The position numbers and the translations under genes are program-made. A stretch of DNA of 64,000 bases from positions 10,108,501 to 10,172,500 of the forward strand of contig OZ018412.1 of NCBI GenBank assembly GCA_963969595.1. Direction: 5' to 3'. The stretch's first letter is position 1, and each line of letters starts with the position of its first letter. This DNA comes from Neckera pumila (lineage: Eukaryota; Streptophyta; Bryopsida; Hypnales; Neckeraceae). This document shows positions 35,869-48,040 of this stretch, in pieces. The notes beneath the pieces were generated by a model. The model searched no databases and was not told the DNA's origin. It saw nothing but the letters and a program-made list of their open reading frames with translations.

Positions 35869-35882
35869 ACTTTAGGGGTTAT
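35869..35882. mobile_element. Isolated TTAA-type right terminus
   Basis: ACTTTAGGGGTTAT, preceded by CATTGTGTCCACCCTAAAGA, i.e. the mirror image of the left end plus subterminal palindrome of family A. The outer TTAA reads TTAT. Its partner end was not found with confidence; TTAAAACCCTGAAGGACC at 34265 is a weak candidate. Confidence 0.5.
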
Positions 35883-37227
35883 ATGAGCACTCTCAAATCC
35901 CTTGACTTCCGATAAGCACAAAAAAAAAATCATTTCATAATATTTTCACTAATATATACTCTGCCTAAAAAATCACAACTATTCTACATAATAAATTATG
36001 ACTTTCAATAATATTGTTGAAAACTCTACATTCATTAATCAGTGAATCTGTAGTACAAAATACTAAGTTCAAAAAGTTACTAATTTTCATTCATTTTATT
36101 TTAACTTATAAGCTAGTTTTTTTACCTTCTTCTTGTACTCATATGTCTTCCATTTGCTATAACGATTTGTTCTTTCTATAGCATTTAATTTGTCCAAGGC
36201 TACATCTATGTGACTTGCTATATCATCCCCCTTTTGTATTGAAAATGCTGTCGGATGGTCAATTCAGCATCTTTCAATGCCAAATCATCCATATTTTTGT
36301 CATCTTCTACTGGAGCCTTCCCTTTATTCTTCTTCTTGCGTTGGTAATCTCCTTCACTTGCCTTTCTTGTTGGTCATCTTTGACGTTGCGGTCTTGACTC
36401 TTTTTCATGACTTGAAGGTGGTGCCTGTATATCATCCTTAATTTAATTAAGGCAAACACTCTACTATTATGAACACAAATAAGTGAACATTTGAATAAAA
36501 TGGAGACGAAATGATTAATAAATATTGATGACTAAAAATTATATACCTCTGGAGTTCAAGTTCCTACATCTTCCAATTGTAGTAGGCAATTTTGAATTTC
36601 CGGACTGCCCATTTTTGCAACCTGATTGCCCACTTCTCCGGGATTCATCTACAGAATTCATCACAGACAATACATTTCAATGGCCTCAAATGTAATAGTT
36701 GGAATGCATCAATTACTAGAAAGAAAGAAATAAAACATTATTCAATGAAACCAGAGTAGACAGAACACTTCTATACTATTGAACTTTTTATGAATAATTT
36801 CCATCCAAGTGAATGACATATAAAAAATGAAAATTACAGAATGTTATTGAAAAAGTTATTAGAAATACTTACATCAATTGTTCTCGTACGTTTGCTTTTG
36901 TTGTATTTCTTCAAATTCTCCGTGTGCTCCAATAAGTAATTGTAAATTTCTTTTGGTCTTCAAGGCATTTGGATCTTTCCAAAATCTAGCAACTCCATTT
37001 GTGGAGACTTGGTTTCACATATTGCTTTAAAAATAGCCCTCCATTCGTCTCAGCTCCCCTCCAAATTTTGGTTTACAAGTTTGTCTTCTTGTACAATGTG
37101 CAATATGACAAGGAAAAATATTGTTCCAATTGATTACTTGCCTATTGGAAGTCAGTTGAAAAATATTACGCATTCAAAATCATATTAAAAAAAAATGTTA
37201 AGTTTATAGAAAAATAAGGATCGGTGG
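35883..37227. other. AT-rich 5' flank of the transposase relic
   Basis: No gene recognised. It may hold further decayed parts of the CACTA element upstream of 37228. I could not find a matching CACTA terminus that pairs with anything downstream. Confidence 0.35.
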
Positions 37228-39489
37228 ATGGAAAAGTCAGTGGACAATGCTCCTGCATATATAAGAGATTTTTGGGACGGGGAAAAGTTTAGAATTTACC
37301 AAGATTGGTGGAACCCTGAGCAAGAGTGGGAATTGCCGGTGATTTGTAAGGGGTGCGGAATGGGGCATTGCATATTTCCATACAAACATGATTACTTGAG
37401 TTGTGCATGGAATGAGGAAGCAAAGGAGTATAATTTTGATTGTTGGAATTGTTTGGAAAAGGTCTCATCTACAAAGAAGATGGTAAAGGGAGACCCACGT
37501 AACGTAGTCTTGGCTGCTCATTGGGATAGATTTACTATTTCAAAGCGTTACAATCGAAGTAGCTAGGTTTTAGAAGTTGCCATCTTAAATGCACGAACAA
37601 CAAACCCAATTGAACTCATTCCTGTGTTTTTTATATAAACAACATTCATCTCCAAAATCAGTGGTGCAAGTTCAGTGGTGGAAAAAGAATTAAAGAGTCG
37701 ATGGTTAAATTGTTAGATCCATTCATTAAAGAGCTCCAAGAATTATATTATGATGGTTTCAACATGGACTATCTGCAATCTATCATGAGCAAATATTTTC
37801 CAAATATACCAAGAGACTCTAACATAAAGGCAATGTTGATGCTTGTGACAAGGGACCACCTTGCTCAATGCAAAATGGAAAAATTGAAACAATTTGGAAA
37901 GTTCCCGTGTAAAAGGTGCAAAATGCATACTGAGCTAAAAGATGGTCATTATGTATATGCCCATAATCGCGAGCAAATTTTGCATGCTCCTAAAAAACGT
38001 AGCATTGCACAATTATGGCAAGATGTGCGTGGTTGGAATCGGCTGCCTACTAATCCAAAAAAAGCATTCATTAGTCATGGACAAAGAACAGGTGTATGTG
38101 GAGAGTCCCCTTTGTGGACACTATATCATCTATATGGATTTGACCTTTCAGTAGACCTTGTGTACAGTGTAATGCACATCATGGGCTTAAACATTTTCAA
38201 GTCGTACATCAAGAATTTGTTCACGTGGATTGGCGACAATGCAGATAAAAAAGACAAGAGTATTAGAAACGTTTACAGCAGTGGACAAGTCACGTCCTCG
38301 TGAGTTAAGAGGAGGAAGTTGGCCAAACAACCCATTTGAGTATAGCAATTTTTTTATGGCAGAAGAAAACCAAAAATTTATTCAATGGGTGCTACTAAGT
38401 GTACCATATGCATTGAACAAGGAAGAACGTATGGATCCCAAACTCTTAGACATGGGATTGTGTCTCATTGATATTTTACATTACATTTTCAATGAAACTT
38501 GCATCAAAGGATGGACAACAACAAATCTACAAAATGTGAAACTAGTACTTCAAACATGGCGGATTTTGTCAAAAGATTTATATGGCCCAAATGGAAGACC
38601 TTTAGAGCATGTTCCAAATGCATCACACATCTTGGAGGATGTGTTGAGATTTGGTCACTTAGATGTATATTGGTGTTTCCCATATGAAAGAGAGGTTCAA
38701 AAATACCAAAATATACATTCTAATGACAAACAAGTTGAACAAACATTTATTCAATTCTACACTTGAAGGTAATTTCAAAATGTAGAAATAAGTATATGTG
38801 CAAAGAGTGATGGAATGGATATGTCTGGAAGAACACTTATTGAACTTCATAAGTATTTGCATTTACCTCATTATCCAAATGAAGAAAACAACTATGACAC
38901 TTCTTGTTGTCCACCTTGGCACCAGAAACACTTCCCCTCTTGCACCACCATTAAGGCTGCCAAAAATATCAATAAGTTGTTAATAAATACACCAAATACT
39001 ACATGTTCATCTACAACCAGTTCCAAAGGAATCTTGATCGGAACAAAGACAAGTAGAAGAGCACGCCCTATAGTTGCTAATGCCAAATTGGCTAACTTCT
39101 TACAAATTCATTTTCAAGTAAAGCATTGGGGAACATATGTTTACACACACATTCAAAAGTGTATGCTACGGGGAGTGCTATACGAGGTTGGAGACAATGT
39201 TGTTGTCAAGCCGCATGACTTAAAACATGTACCTATGAAAGCCCAAATATCTCAATTCATCTATGTATGGTATAATAGAGAAATGCATGTGTTTTTTGAT
39301 GCAACTTATTACACCCTCAATCAAATGAAAAAAGCAAATGACAAAAGGATGCAAAGCAAGTCAATAGTTTGGAAAGGAACAGATTATGTAGAACCCATTA
39401 CGAGGATGCATTTGATATACACAGATCGAATGGCTGCATTTGATGATAAATGTTTTAAGCCTTTGAATTGTTGCAACACAAGTTTATGA
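37228..39489 (+). pseudogene. CACTA (En/Spm-type, tnp2-like) transposase, broken
   Basis: Four open stretches follow each other like one protein. 37228-37566 ends ...KGDPRNVVLAAHWDRF; in the same frame after a stop, VLEVAILNARTTNPIELIPV continues it. After a frame change at about 37690, 37701-38300 has LDPFIKELQELYYDGF, a CxxC pair (FPCKRCKM) and CGESPLWTLYHLYGF with DLVYSVMHIMGLNIFKSYI. After a second shift near 38275, 38285-38766 has LYGPNGRPLEHVPNASHILE and YWCFPYERE. 38815-39489 continues with a C-terminal region (YEVGDNVVVKPHDLKHVPMK). The order matches plant tnp2 transposases of CACTA elements. At least two frameshifts and several in-frame stops; the break at 38766 could be an intron (TGAAG then GTAATT). 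Not functional as it stands. Many CACTA-ended MITEs lie nearby and elements of this group could once have moved them. Confidence 0.8.
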
Positions 39490-39537
39490 AGATTGGTCCT
39501 ACCCACAATGGAGCTAGAAAGGAAGGATTAACCCCTA

Positions 39538-40102
39538 AAGGACCAGAGGGGTGTCCAATTTCTAGAATTGTGAAAATCTATTATAAAATGCAACTTAGAA
39601 GAATGTTTTAATGATGACTCTCAAACAATAGTTGTAAAATGCTATTTATAGACCACATCCATATGGTTATATCAACAAAAATACATACCTGTATTTTCCA
39701 ATAAAATTTGAAGTTAGAAATTGGAAATTCCTTCTAAAATCAATTGTAGATTGAATATTTATGATTTTTGAAAGATTTTTTTCCTATAAATTCAAAATAT
39801 TGAATTCTAATTATACTGATTTTTGAAGATTTTTATTTGATTTTTTGATCCAAGTCATTTTTGAAGGGTCATTTTTTGAACTAAAAAGGTTACTTTTTGA
39901 GGCTAGACCTCCCAATATCTTTTGAACTATAGAATATTTGCAAAGCAAAATCTTCATAATTTGAACTGTACAAATGTTCAAGGACTAACATAAGAATCCT
40001 CAAACAAAATTGATGGATGAAAAAACGGATTTTGGTGAATTTAGGATGCGTTTTTGTTCATTCATTGTTTAAAATCTGCACTCATGGTCCTTTAGGGGTT
40101 AA
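39538..40102. mobile_element. TTAA element with an 18-bp terminal inverted repeat
   Basis: 565 bp, left end TTAACCCCTAAAGGACCA and right end TGGTCCTTTAGGGGTTAA, exactly complementary. It starts 49 bp after the end of the transposase relic. Its first 130 bp reappear inverted at 40555-40692. Non-coding. Confidence 0.85.
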
Positions 40103-40554
40103 GAATTGCTTTTGAAATGAATGATAGCACAAAAAGTGAGCGCTTATTAGAATCACAAAGTAGGGTATGAACAATAGTCTCAACAATAGTTTTTTACAGT
40201 GAACCAAGTGGCATCATTACTATGTATTGTGTAAAATTAGCAATTGCATAAATATATATAGAGAATAAGTGAAATGAAATCATTTTTGAATAAGTAGGTT
40301 TTGCAAATTAATGTCATTACTAATGCTTTCATCAAATTAATGGAGTAAGTCAAAATTGTGAATATAGAAGTAAAATAATGTTTTGATTAATATGTAATGG
40401 AGCCTTCCAAGCAATGAATTTTTTTATATGCAAGTAATTTGAAATAAATATTGCAATTGCCGAGGAGAGGTTGCAAGGGTTCTTAAATACTGAAAAAGGA
40501 AGTTAAAAAAAAGAGGTGTTATTGTAAAATTGTGGTTTGAATATTTGTAGATGT
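40103..40554. other. AT-rich spacer
   Basis: No gene or recognised repeat. Confidence 0.35.
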
Positions 40555-40692
40555 AGCAGTATAGATGTGATCTGCAAATCATTTTTTACAACTATTGTTT
40601 GGTAGTCATCATTAAATTAATGTTGTAAGTTGCATTTTACAATAGATTTTCCCAATTTCAAAAAGTAGACACCCCCTTGGTCATTTAGTTGT
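40555..40692 (-). repeat. Inverted copy of the left end of the 39538 element
   Basis: Read on the minus strand, CTAAATGACCAAGGGGGTGT, AAAATCTATTGTAAAATGCA and AATGATGACTACCAAACAAT align with 39545-39670. The outer TTAACC is worn. It could be the far end of a larger element (39538-40692) or a second, truncated copy. Confidence 0.7.
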
Positions 40693-40739
40693 AAAGAAAT
40701 TTTTATTTTTATTTTTATTTCAATTTTATGTTCTTCACG

Positions 40740-42260
40740 CCAAACTAGAATTTGGGCTTTTTGTGCCATACTTTTCCTCCTAGGCACCACTTGAAATAAA
40801 AATTATATTTTTTGGAAGCTCACAATTTTTTTGTCTTTAAAGAAAAATTTAGAAAATCAAGAGAATCAATGAGAATATAGAAGCCTGTTCAAAATGCACT
40901 TTCACCCCCACAAAGACAATGAGATTTAGACCTCTATAGATTTTTGACTATTTTTGCACTAAAATCGCTCCGGAAGGGCCATTTAAATATATTACAAGTA
41001 TCAGACTTTAGGAAAAAAACATTTTCAAACACATGTAACCATACGATCTTATAGTATGCTAGTTTAAAAACATGTAGATATAAATTTTTGAAATTTTTCA
41101 CCATGTAGATTACAAGATATCAGCATTTGAAGTGACAAAAATCCTTTTTTTTTGCCTTGCAGAAGAAAGAGCAGTTGCACTTCACAAGGTTACTTTTGTA
41201 TGAAAAAACAGTCTAAAATGGTTGTGCGTCTTTGATTCATTCTTCAAGGCAAATTGGCTACATTCTTTCAAAAGTTCAAATCATTTGGAATGGTACAACA
41301 TATAGGAAAAAAATACAGAGTAGTAAGTGAGAAGAAATAGAGAATGATCCAAAATACTAAGTCGTTAAGAATTTAGTTATGGAATTGAAAAATGCCAATT
41401 CCAATGGTTGGAATGATGTACTAAACAATCTACACCCAATGTTCATTTGTTTTTTCAAAAATATTGTAAATTGAGTTAAATAAAGGACTCCAAAGTTTAT
41501 TTTAGAATAGAGTTTTCATAACTACCTGCCTATTGTCTACAACTAAAACTCCCCATATTTTTAGACTCACTGATCAAATAACAAATGATGCAAAGTTTTG
41601 TATATATAAGGTAGAGGCACCCATTGTCAATCTGGACCCATTTGCAATGTATAAGGGATACTATTTCCGATCTTAGCCGGAACAAATAGAAACAAATACA
41701 ATCTAAGCTTGGAATGTGTTTTTTCAAGGTAGGAACTAATAAGGTTGTGACACATATCCAAAGCAATTAACAGGAAAGCAGTTCTAGTGATTGGCAATTG
41801 GTCATGAGTACTTTTTGGCTTCCAAAATTCACAATAATTTCAATATTGGGAATAAAATGATGAAGAACTTTCAATCCCTATATTTTCTATATTTTTACAT
41901 GTGAAAAATTTGCTTCGTCATGAATTGCTCATGATCTGCTGGGAAATCCTTTAAAAAATTGACAGTGGGTGCTTCTACCTTATATAAATCTGGAGAACCA
42001 ATTTCAAATCTTTATTTCTCAAAACAATGATTTTTTAAAATATGCCCAAACTGCCTGTCCTCGCCAAAAAAATACATATCATGCAAATACTTTTTAACCA
42101 TGCAGTCAAAAAATTTGAAAATTATTTGGCCTTAAAGGTACTCCTTGACCATATGTTGTGTGACAATTTTAAAGAACAAAAATAAAAATTTCATTTTTAG
42201 TGAACTGCCCAAAATATCTATGTTGCCAAAAAACGGTGTTTGGAACTTTACGGGTTGAAG
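40740..42260 (-). mobile_element. TTAA family B relative, decayed and elongated
   Basis: The part from about 40950 aligns with the family B copies at 43918, 58946 and 61500: AACCATA(C/G)GATCTTATAGTA, TTACAAGATATCAGCATTTG, GGTACAACATATAGGAAAAA and AAAAATGCCAATTCCAATGG. The far end reads AACTTTACGGGTTGAAG, a worn version of ACTTTAGGGGTTAA. The left margin CACTTTCACCCCCACAAAGA is also worn. Borders are approximate. Confidence 0.55.
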
Positions 42261-42927
42261 ATTAAATTTTTCGCAAATTGGACATTTGGTTTTATTTTTG
42301 TTTTGATATGGAAACATAAGGCATATCAGTATGCAGTAAAGGAAGGTATGCAAATGAGTTTGAATTTGCAATATGAAATTATTATATAGCCCTATGATTT
42401 CCAAAATGAATGTACTGAATGTATTGGACAATTTGGGAAATCATTATTACACCCTTTGTACTTGAACCATGAACAAATTTGGCCTAAATCAGTACTTCTG
42501 TTTTACAAGATTTCAGTGTATCATATTTTGAAAATGACCACCTTACAAATGGCCATGTCCAATTTTTGTATGCAAGTAGCTGACTTAATATACATTGTAA
42601 AAGTGAAGAGTGACAAGTCTCTAGAATGGAATAGAAAATGATGAATATGTAGCTACAAATAGTGGGCAATTTGTATTTTGGCATTTTCTCAACTTCAAAC
42701 ATATGTAACTTCTACCTTATACACTAAAGAATTGTGAACATTTTAGAGCACATTCTTTTCATATTATAGGATGAGTTCTTAAGGTTGGATAGTGAAAACA
42801 ATATTGAGACAATAAAATTATATCCTACAGATTAGAAGTAGAAACAATGTATTGAGCATGAAGCAAAATATTTCCACTCCTTTATGATCTGAAAGGTGTA
42901 ACGTTACTTTACAATAATGTGAATAGC
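42261..42927. other. AT-rich intergenic spacer
   Basis: No gene or shared repeat recognised. Confidence 0.4.
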
Positions 42928-43543
42928 TTAACCCCTAAAAGCCCATTCTCCATTCGAGGGACAAATGGGATTTTGAGTATGTATCTACGGGTTGGAATTT
43001 TGTCGTGATTTTTTGAAACTTTTTTTGAAGATAGAAAAACTGCAAAGCTTTGTGGGAATATAATTTTTTTCAATCAATGCCAAAAACAAAAGTTATGCCC
43101 AAATAAGCTCAAAACAGGAGAGAGGGGAAGCGAAAAAAAAACTAGCGAAAAAAAAATTGGCAAATTTTTTTTATCTTATAGATTAAATTTTTATCTATCT
43201 AGAAAGTCTTGATTCATTCATGTGGACTTTTTATGAAAAAGTTATGGATAATCTTGTTTTCTGGGCACCTAGAGCATCTTTCTGAAAAAAATAACTTGTA
43301 GGATTCATTGCTGAATGCAATTTTTACAATTTAAGAAAAAAAAAATTCCACAAGGTTTAGTTTTTTTGCTAGAACAATCTCACCATTGGAATTAGTGCTT
43401 TTATTACATATGAATGATAATGATATTTTAGATTTTCCTTCTATCTCGTACCTACTTCCACTTAATCATCTTTTTAATAATAAAACTTAAATTTTTTTGA
43501 ATTTTTTGGTTTTCCTAGATTCTCAACTTAATTCTCTACTATA
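42928..43543 (+). mobile_element. TTAA element, family A, copy 4 (3' truncated)
   Basis: Left end TTAACCCCTAAAAGCCCATT; collinear with the copy at 22726 up to TTCTCTACTATAAA, then breaks off at 43543 into GAAGGGATGCACGGTCAC. The last third of the family, including the right end, is missing. Confidence 0.8.
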
Positions 43544-43917
43544 AAGAAGGGATGCACGGTCACAAAGTTCTCTATTGTGCTCTCTGCCTTTGCCACAGTC
43601 AATAAAAAAACCGAAATAATTTTTTCATTTTTTCATTCTTTAAAATTTAAAAATTCAGTAACTTTCACATTGTAGCATGTGAGATTGCATTCTTGATACA
43701 AATATGAAGCTTTATGCACAAAGGGATGTAAGGGCTTTGTTTTGTGGCGTTCAAACACACAATACAAATGTTATGCATTTTTTAAAATAAAAGATAATTC
43801 AATTCAATTTTGTAATTTAAAAAAATTCATAACTTTTACACCATAGGTTGAACACCACAACACAAAGCTGTTGGATGTCTGACGTATCAATCAAAACTAA
43901 CCAAAAAACAAGCTAAT
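43544..43917. other. Fragment related to the CACTACTAG internal unit
   Basis: GGATGCACGGTCACAAAGTT, TTTTGTGGCGTTCAAACAC and TTCATAACTTTTACACCATA echo, partly inverted, the GC-rich block and the AATAACTTTTGCACCAC word of the units at 28.4-30.6 kb. It abuts exactly the truncation of family A copy 4. No gene. Confidence 0.4.
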
Positions 43918-44097
43918 TTAACTCCTAAAGTTTCATGACTATGTAATCACCAAAAACGCTCCAAAACTACCATTTCTAATACAACTACCAAATTTTTGGA
44001 AAAAAACAATTTTTGACACATGTAACTATAGGATCTTGTAGTATGATATTTTGAAAACATGTGGGAAAAATTTCAGAAAATTCCACCGTGTGGATCA

Positions 44098-44814
44098 TCA
44101 TACTACTAAAATCATAACTCCCTTTGTAATATCACAAATGCTACCATTAATAATAGGGGCTCATGCTTGCTATGCTACGCATTCATTGTATCACATATTA
44201 GTAAAATTTTGATATATTTGAATAGAATGCATGATAATGACTTCAATAAGTCTTTGAAATAATTAATTTTAATATTTTGTAAAAATACTTTCAATCATGC
44301 ATACATAAAAATAATATTTTCACACAATTTTATATTACAAAAATAGAGTAATAGTTTGCAATCACCTCTGTAATATCACTTTTATAGCTTTTATGATTTC
44401 AAAATTCTATTGCTACTACCAAATGATTTGAGAAATTTATTCAATTGAAGCAATTTTGGATTTCACAACAACTAAGTTGTTCATGAAGTTTTTGAAGTTT
44501 ACAATTTTTTCTTTTCAATTCACCAAGGTTTTGGGTTGCCACTGTTTGTAACAATTGAGTCAACTTTTGAATGCATTACAAGAAATGTGTGTTATTTGCA
44601 GTATTCACCATTGCATATATTTCATTCATCATTCAATAAATTTCTATTGTACAATTCCATATATATGCCTATTTATAAACAAAATTAAACAAAGATTTTG
44701 TTAATTTTTATTTGAAGATTTATTGAAATTTTTGTTCTGCATTTTATCTAATACGTAAAAATTCTAATAAAATTCTAATGATAAATGCATAGCATAGCAA
44801 GCGCCAACCGCTAG
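44098..44814 (+). mobile_element. Helitron-like non-autonomous element, 717 bp
   Basis: Starts TCATACTACTAAAATC and ends CGCCAACCGCTAG, inserted between A (44097) and T (44815) with no target duplication. These are the Helitron rules (TC at 5', CTRR at 3', A/T target). A short hairpin AGCG-CCAAC-CGCT sits at the 3' end. Family B copies at 59690, 61620 and 41110 show the uninterrupted target. An inverted pair, GCTTGCTATGCTACGCATTC (44165) and ATGCATAGCATAGCAAGC (44785), lies near the two ends. No Rep/helicase gene. Confidence 0.8.
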
Positions 44815-45346
44815 TAAGATATATGCATTCAAAGTCTTGAAAACCATTTTTTCAATCTTGCAAAAAATCGGGCAGCTGCACTTTGCAAGCTCACTTTTCA
44901 ATGAAAAAATGCCGGTAAAGGTGGTGCTTCTTTGAATTCAATTTTCTAAACAAGTTGTCTATATGCTTGAAAAATTTCACATCATTTGGAATTGTACAAC
45001 ATATAGGAAAAAAATAGTAAGTAGAAAGAAGTAGAAAATGGTTCAAAATACTAAATTGTTAAAAATTTAATCATGGAATTGAAAAATGCCAATCCCAATG
45101 GTTGTAATGTTGTAATAATCAGTCTACATCCTAGGAATTTTTTTTTTTTCAAAAATATTGAAAGTTGAGTTAAAAAAAAAACTTTAAAGTTTTTTTAGAG
45201 TAGAGAATCCATAACTGCCCGCAAACCAAAAACCCTCATAACTTTTGACTCATTGATTGAAATGGAATGATTCAAAGCTTTTTAATTATATATAAATGTA
45301 GAGAACCAATTTTTTAAAAAAGTAATATACAAAAAAAAGTAACATA

Positions 45347-47701
45347 CACTACAAGAAAATGGGCACTTTTGTGACTGCAGAGGAACGACTGCATGTCCGG
45401 AATGACTGGAAAATGACTGCGGCTCTCTAATTGCACCACTTTTGAAACCAGAATCCGTCCCCAGTCATTCTGGAGTTGGGCCCGCGACTGCAGGATGAAC
45501 AGTTGACGAAAAAGGACCGTTAGGCCCACGTTCTCGTTCACTGCCTTGTCAATTTGCTGGATGAAAGAGGCAGAAATCCAATGTGGACTGTGAAGTCTTT
45601 ATGAAGTCATTTTCCTGTCATAAATTAGACTAACCTTCACTTGTGAGCAACTCAAGAATGACTACAAAATGACTAGTACGACTCTGAAACAACAGTTTAC
45701 AAATTTACATAGTTTAGGCCACTGCCCATCATGATACGAGCAGGTAGTCCTTTGAATTTTATAGACTGTTTAAAAACCGGATCACCTAAGATGTCCACAA
45801 AAATTTTCTGACCAATTTCACCATGCTGTAGTGCGATTGCAAAATGAGTAGGAGTTGTTCCATGCTACAAAATGACTCCAGCCAAGTGATACAAGATGTC
45901 ACATTCAATTCCTAAAGAATTTGCAAGTCATTTTTAGAGGTGCAAATGTTGCAACTGCGAGGCATCCACATGTCACTGGGGAATGACTACACGCTATTCT
46001 GCAAAGATTTATTGATGTTAGATTAGAAATTGGGTACATTTGCGACTACTGCTATATTCCTGCACCCATTAGGGGCACCCCAAGCATCTATAGTAGCATC
46101 TATCAAAAACAATTTCTATAATGTTGCCCTAGTATTCTTCCTATGCCAATAGGTTCTCCTTCGTCGACAACTTGATGGCGCCCACCACTCCTCCATGGTT
46201 CAAATCTTTTATGCAACAATACCACTAGTTGTAATCAACCCCGAGAACAAAGAGGACATGACTCATAGGCATTACAGTACTCTCAGGGGACTTTCTGCAT
46301 GCTACTTCGTAGCTTGCATTCCTGTGACTTCAATATGACTTCATCACAATCAGTTAAAAGTTGCGGTAAAGTACTGTACTTCAAAAACGACTCATAAATG
46401 ACTAACAAATGACTTTTACACTACTAGCAACTGAACACTTAGCTCGGCATCCCCACAGACTACAGATTTTGCAATTTTGGAAGAATATAGAAATCATGGA
46501 TAGTCATCATCACACTTTTCTTGCATGAAGTAAGTAAACCTAAAACAACCACATACATACTCATTTTGGGAAAGTAAAATAGGTGACCATTTATTCTTCA
46601 TGTGCCAATCTTTTCCAATCCATTTAGCAAATTTGTCTATAACTTTTGATTTGAGGCCCAAAATGTAAAATGGATTTTTGGAGATGAAAGTGACAATGAT
46701 TTCCTAACTTTTATTAGTTCAAAGTTTTTTGAAAATTATTAATCTACTATGCCTCAATGAGTTTTGAAATATTACTAGTAGCACAATTCCTTCATTTTAC
46801 TTATCCCACATGGTTTGACTTGCCTCCTACTACCCGCTTCTATAAAAGGCTTGTCATTTCTCTTCTTTGTACTCACACAATAAGTGGATTTGGAAGCCAT
46901 GCGAGACATAAGCCAAATATGATGTATGTCCAATGTATGGTGTATTGTCTAATGTGTATGGCATATGGCATATTGTATTTGGTATATTGTACATGGTGTA
47001 TTGTATAATGTATATGGCATATTGTGTATTGTATTTGGTATATTGTATATGGTGTATTGCTGTGGAACTTTGAATGTATGACTTATTCCTTGTCTATTTG
47101 TCATAATATTCTTTTTTGTAAACAATGCATCGCCGCAAATAAAAAATGATAGAAAAAATGACTTTCCTTGTTTTGGAGAGTACCCTAAACTTGAAATCCA
47201 TGTCACTTTAGAACAATTACGTCACTCAAAAATGACTGGGCAATCTTGAAAGTACACCCTACAAATGACTGCAAAATAATTGGACACGTGTCAGAGCATC
47301 ACTGGTCCATTGAAGATAATTCTACAACAATAACTAAAAAATAACTGGACACGTGTTAGTCTTACACAGGTTGATACAACTCCCTCACGAATGTAGAATG
47401 ATTGCAAAATGACTCATGCGGAGGTCCACGTCAGCAACAATCGACCAAATTTTTCAAAAAATGGGCAATTGCCCGACTTTTTCCAAAAATCTTACCCCTA
47501 AACCTAAATGTCATGTAGACAGACCCATCCGTTCTTCATCCAAGTCCACTTACGTTGGTGATAATAAACCTACAATCATTAAAAGAATGACTTGCCTACT
47601 ACGACTGCAGGGCTAGAAGTCATTTCCGAGTCACTTTTGTCTAAAATGACTGTTTTGGAGTCATTTTTTGCAGTCACAAAAGTGCCCATTTTTTTGTAGT
47701 G
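45347..47701. mobile_element. CACTA element with AATGACT subrepeats, 2.36 kb
   Basis: Left end CACTACAAGAAAATGGGCAC, right end GTGCCCATTTTTTTGTAGTG; flanked on both sides by ATA (45344-45346 and 47702-47704). The inverted repeats extend through TTTTGTGACTGCAG. AATGACT and its complement recur through both subterminal regions. It contains one arm of the 28984 hairpin unit (46620-46740) and a GTATATGGCATATTG-type array (46920-47060). No transposase gene. The empty site is preserved in the paralogue at about 62185-62205 (AAAAGTAACATATTAGG). Confidence 0.9.
46920..47060. repeat. TATGGTGTATTGTAT degenerate tandem repeat
   Basis: Alternating TATGGCATATTG, TTTGGTATATTGTA and TATGGTGTATTG units, with a higher-order period of about 58 bp. 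Inside the CACTA element at 45347. Confidence 0.7.
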
Positions 47702-47938
47702 ATATTAGGTCACAACTTTTGACTCGTATTTCGGAATGTCATGAAACTTGGTACGCATGAAGATATTCCTTGTCCCCACCTTCTATTAAAATTTCAGCCT
47801 CAAATATGGATATCTCTAGTTACACGTACTAGCCCAAAATTTCTATACGGCCCAAAAACGCATGTTGGTCCTTTAGGGGTTAAGATATAGATTTTCAAAT
47901 TTTTTACCATAACCATATAAATTCAAGCTCATGAAAGG

Positions 47939-48040
47939 TGCAATATCTTGGCTACAATTTGAAAGAACACTTAGGAAGGAAAACAAACAAACTAAGAAGA
48001 GGTGCAATCTCTTGGCCACAATTTGAAAGAACATTTAAAA
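47939..48040. repeat. Tandem duplication, unit about 62 bp
   Basis: GTGCAATATCTTGGCTACAA and GTGCAATCTCTTGGCCACAA head two adjacent copies, each followed by TTTGAAAGAACA(C/T)TTA. Confidence 0.75.

Larger units (their letters stand above)
43918..47883 (-). mobile_element. TTAA element, family B, with two later insertions
   Basis: Left end TTAACTCCTAAAGTTTCATG, right end GGTCCTTTAGGGGTTAA. Removing the Helitron-like insert (44098-44814) and the CACTA element (45347-47701) leaves a body of about 0.9 kb that aligns, inverted, with the uninterrupted copy at 58946-59874 and with 61500-62375. This gives the relative ages: the TTAA element came first. Non-coding. Confidence 0.85.

Noticed and set aside
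34265..35882. TTAAAACCCTGAAGGACC at 34265 as the left end of a 1.6-kb TTAA element
   Set aside because: Two mismatches in the core repeat, longer than all sisters, and no internal homology to support it.
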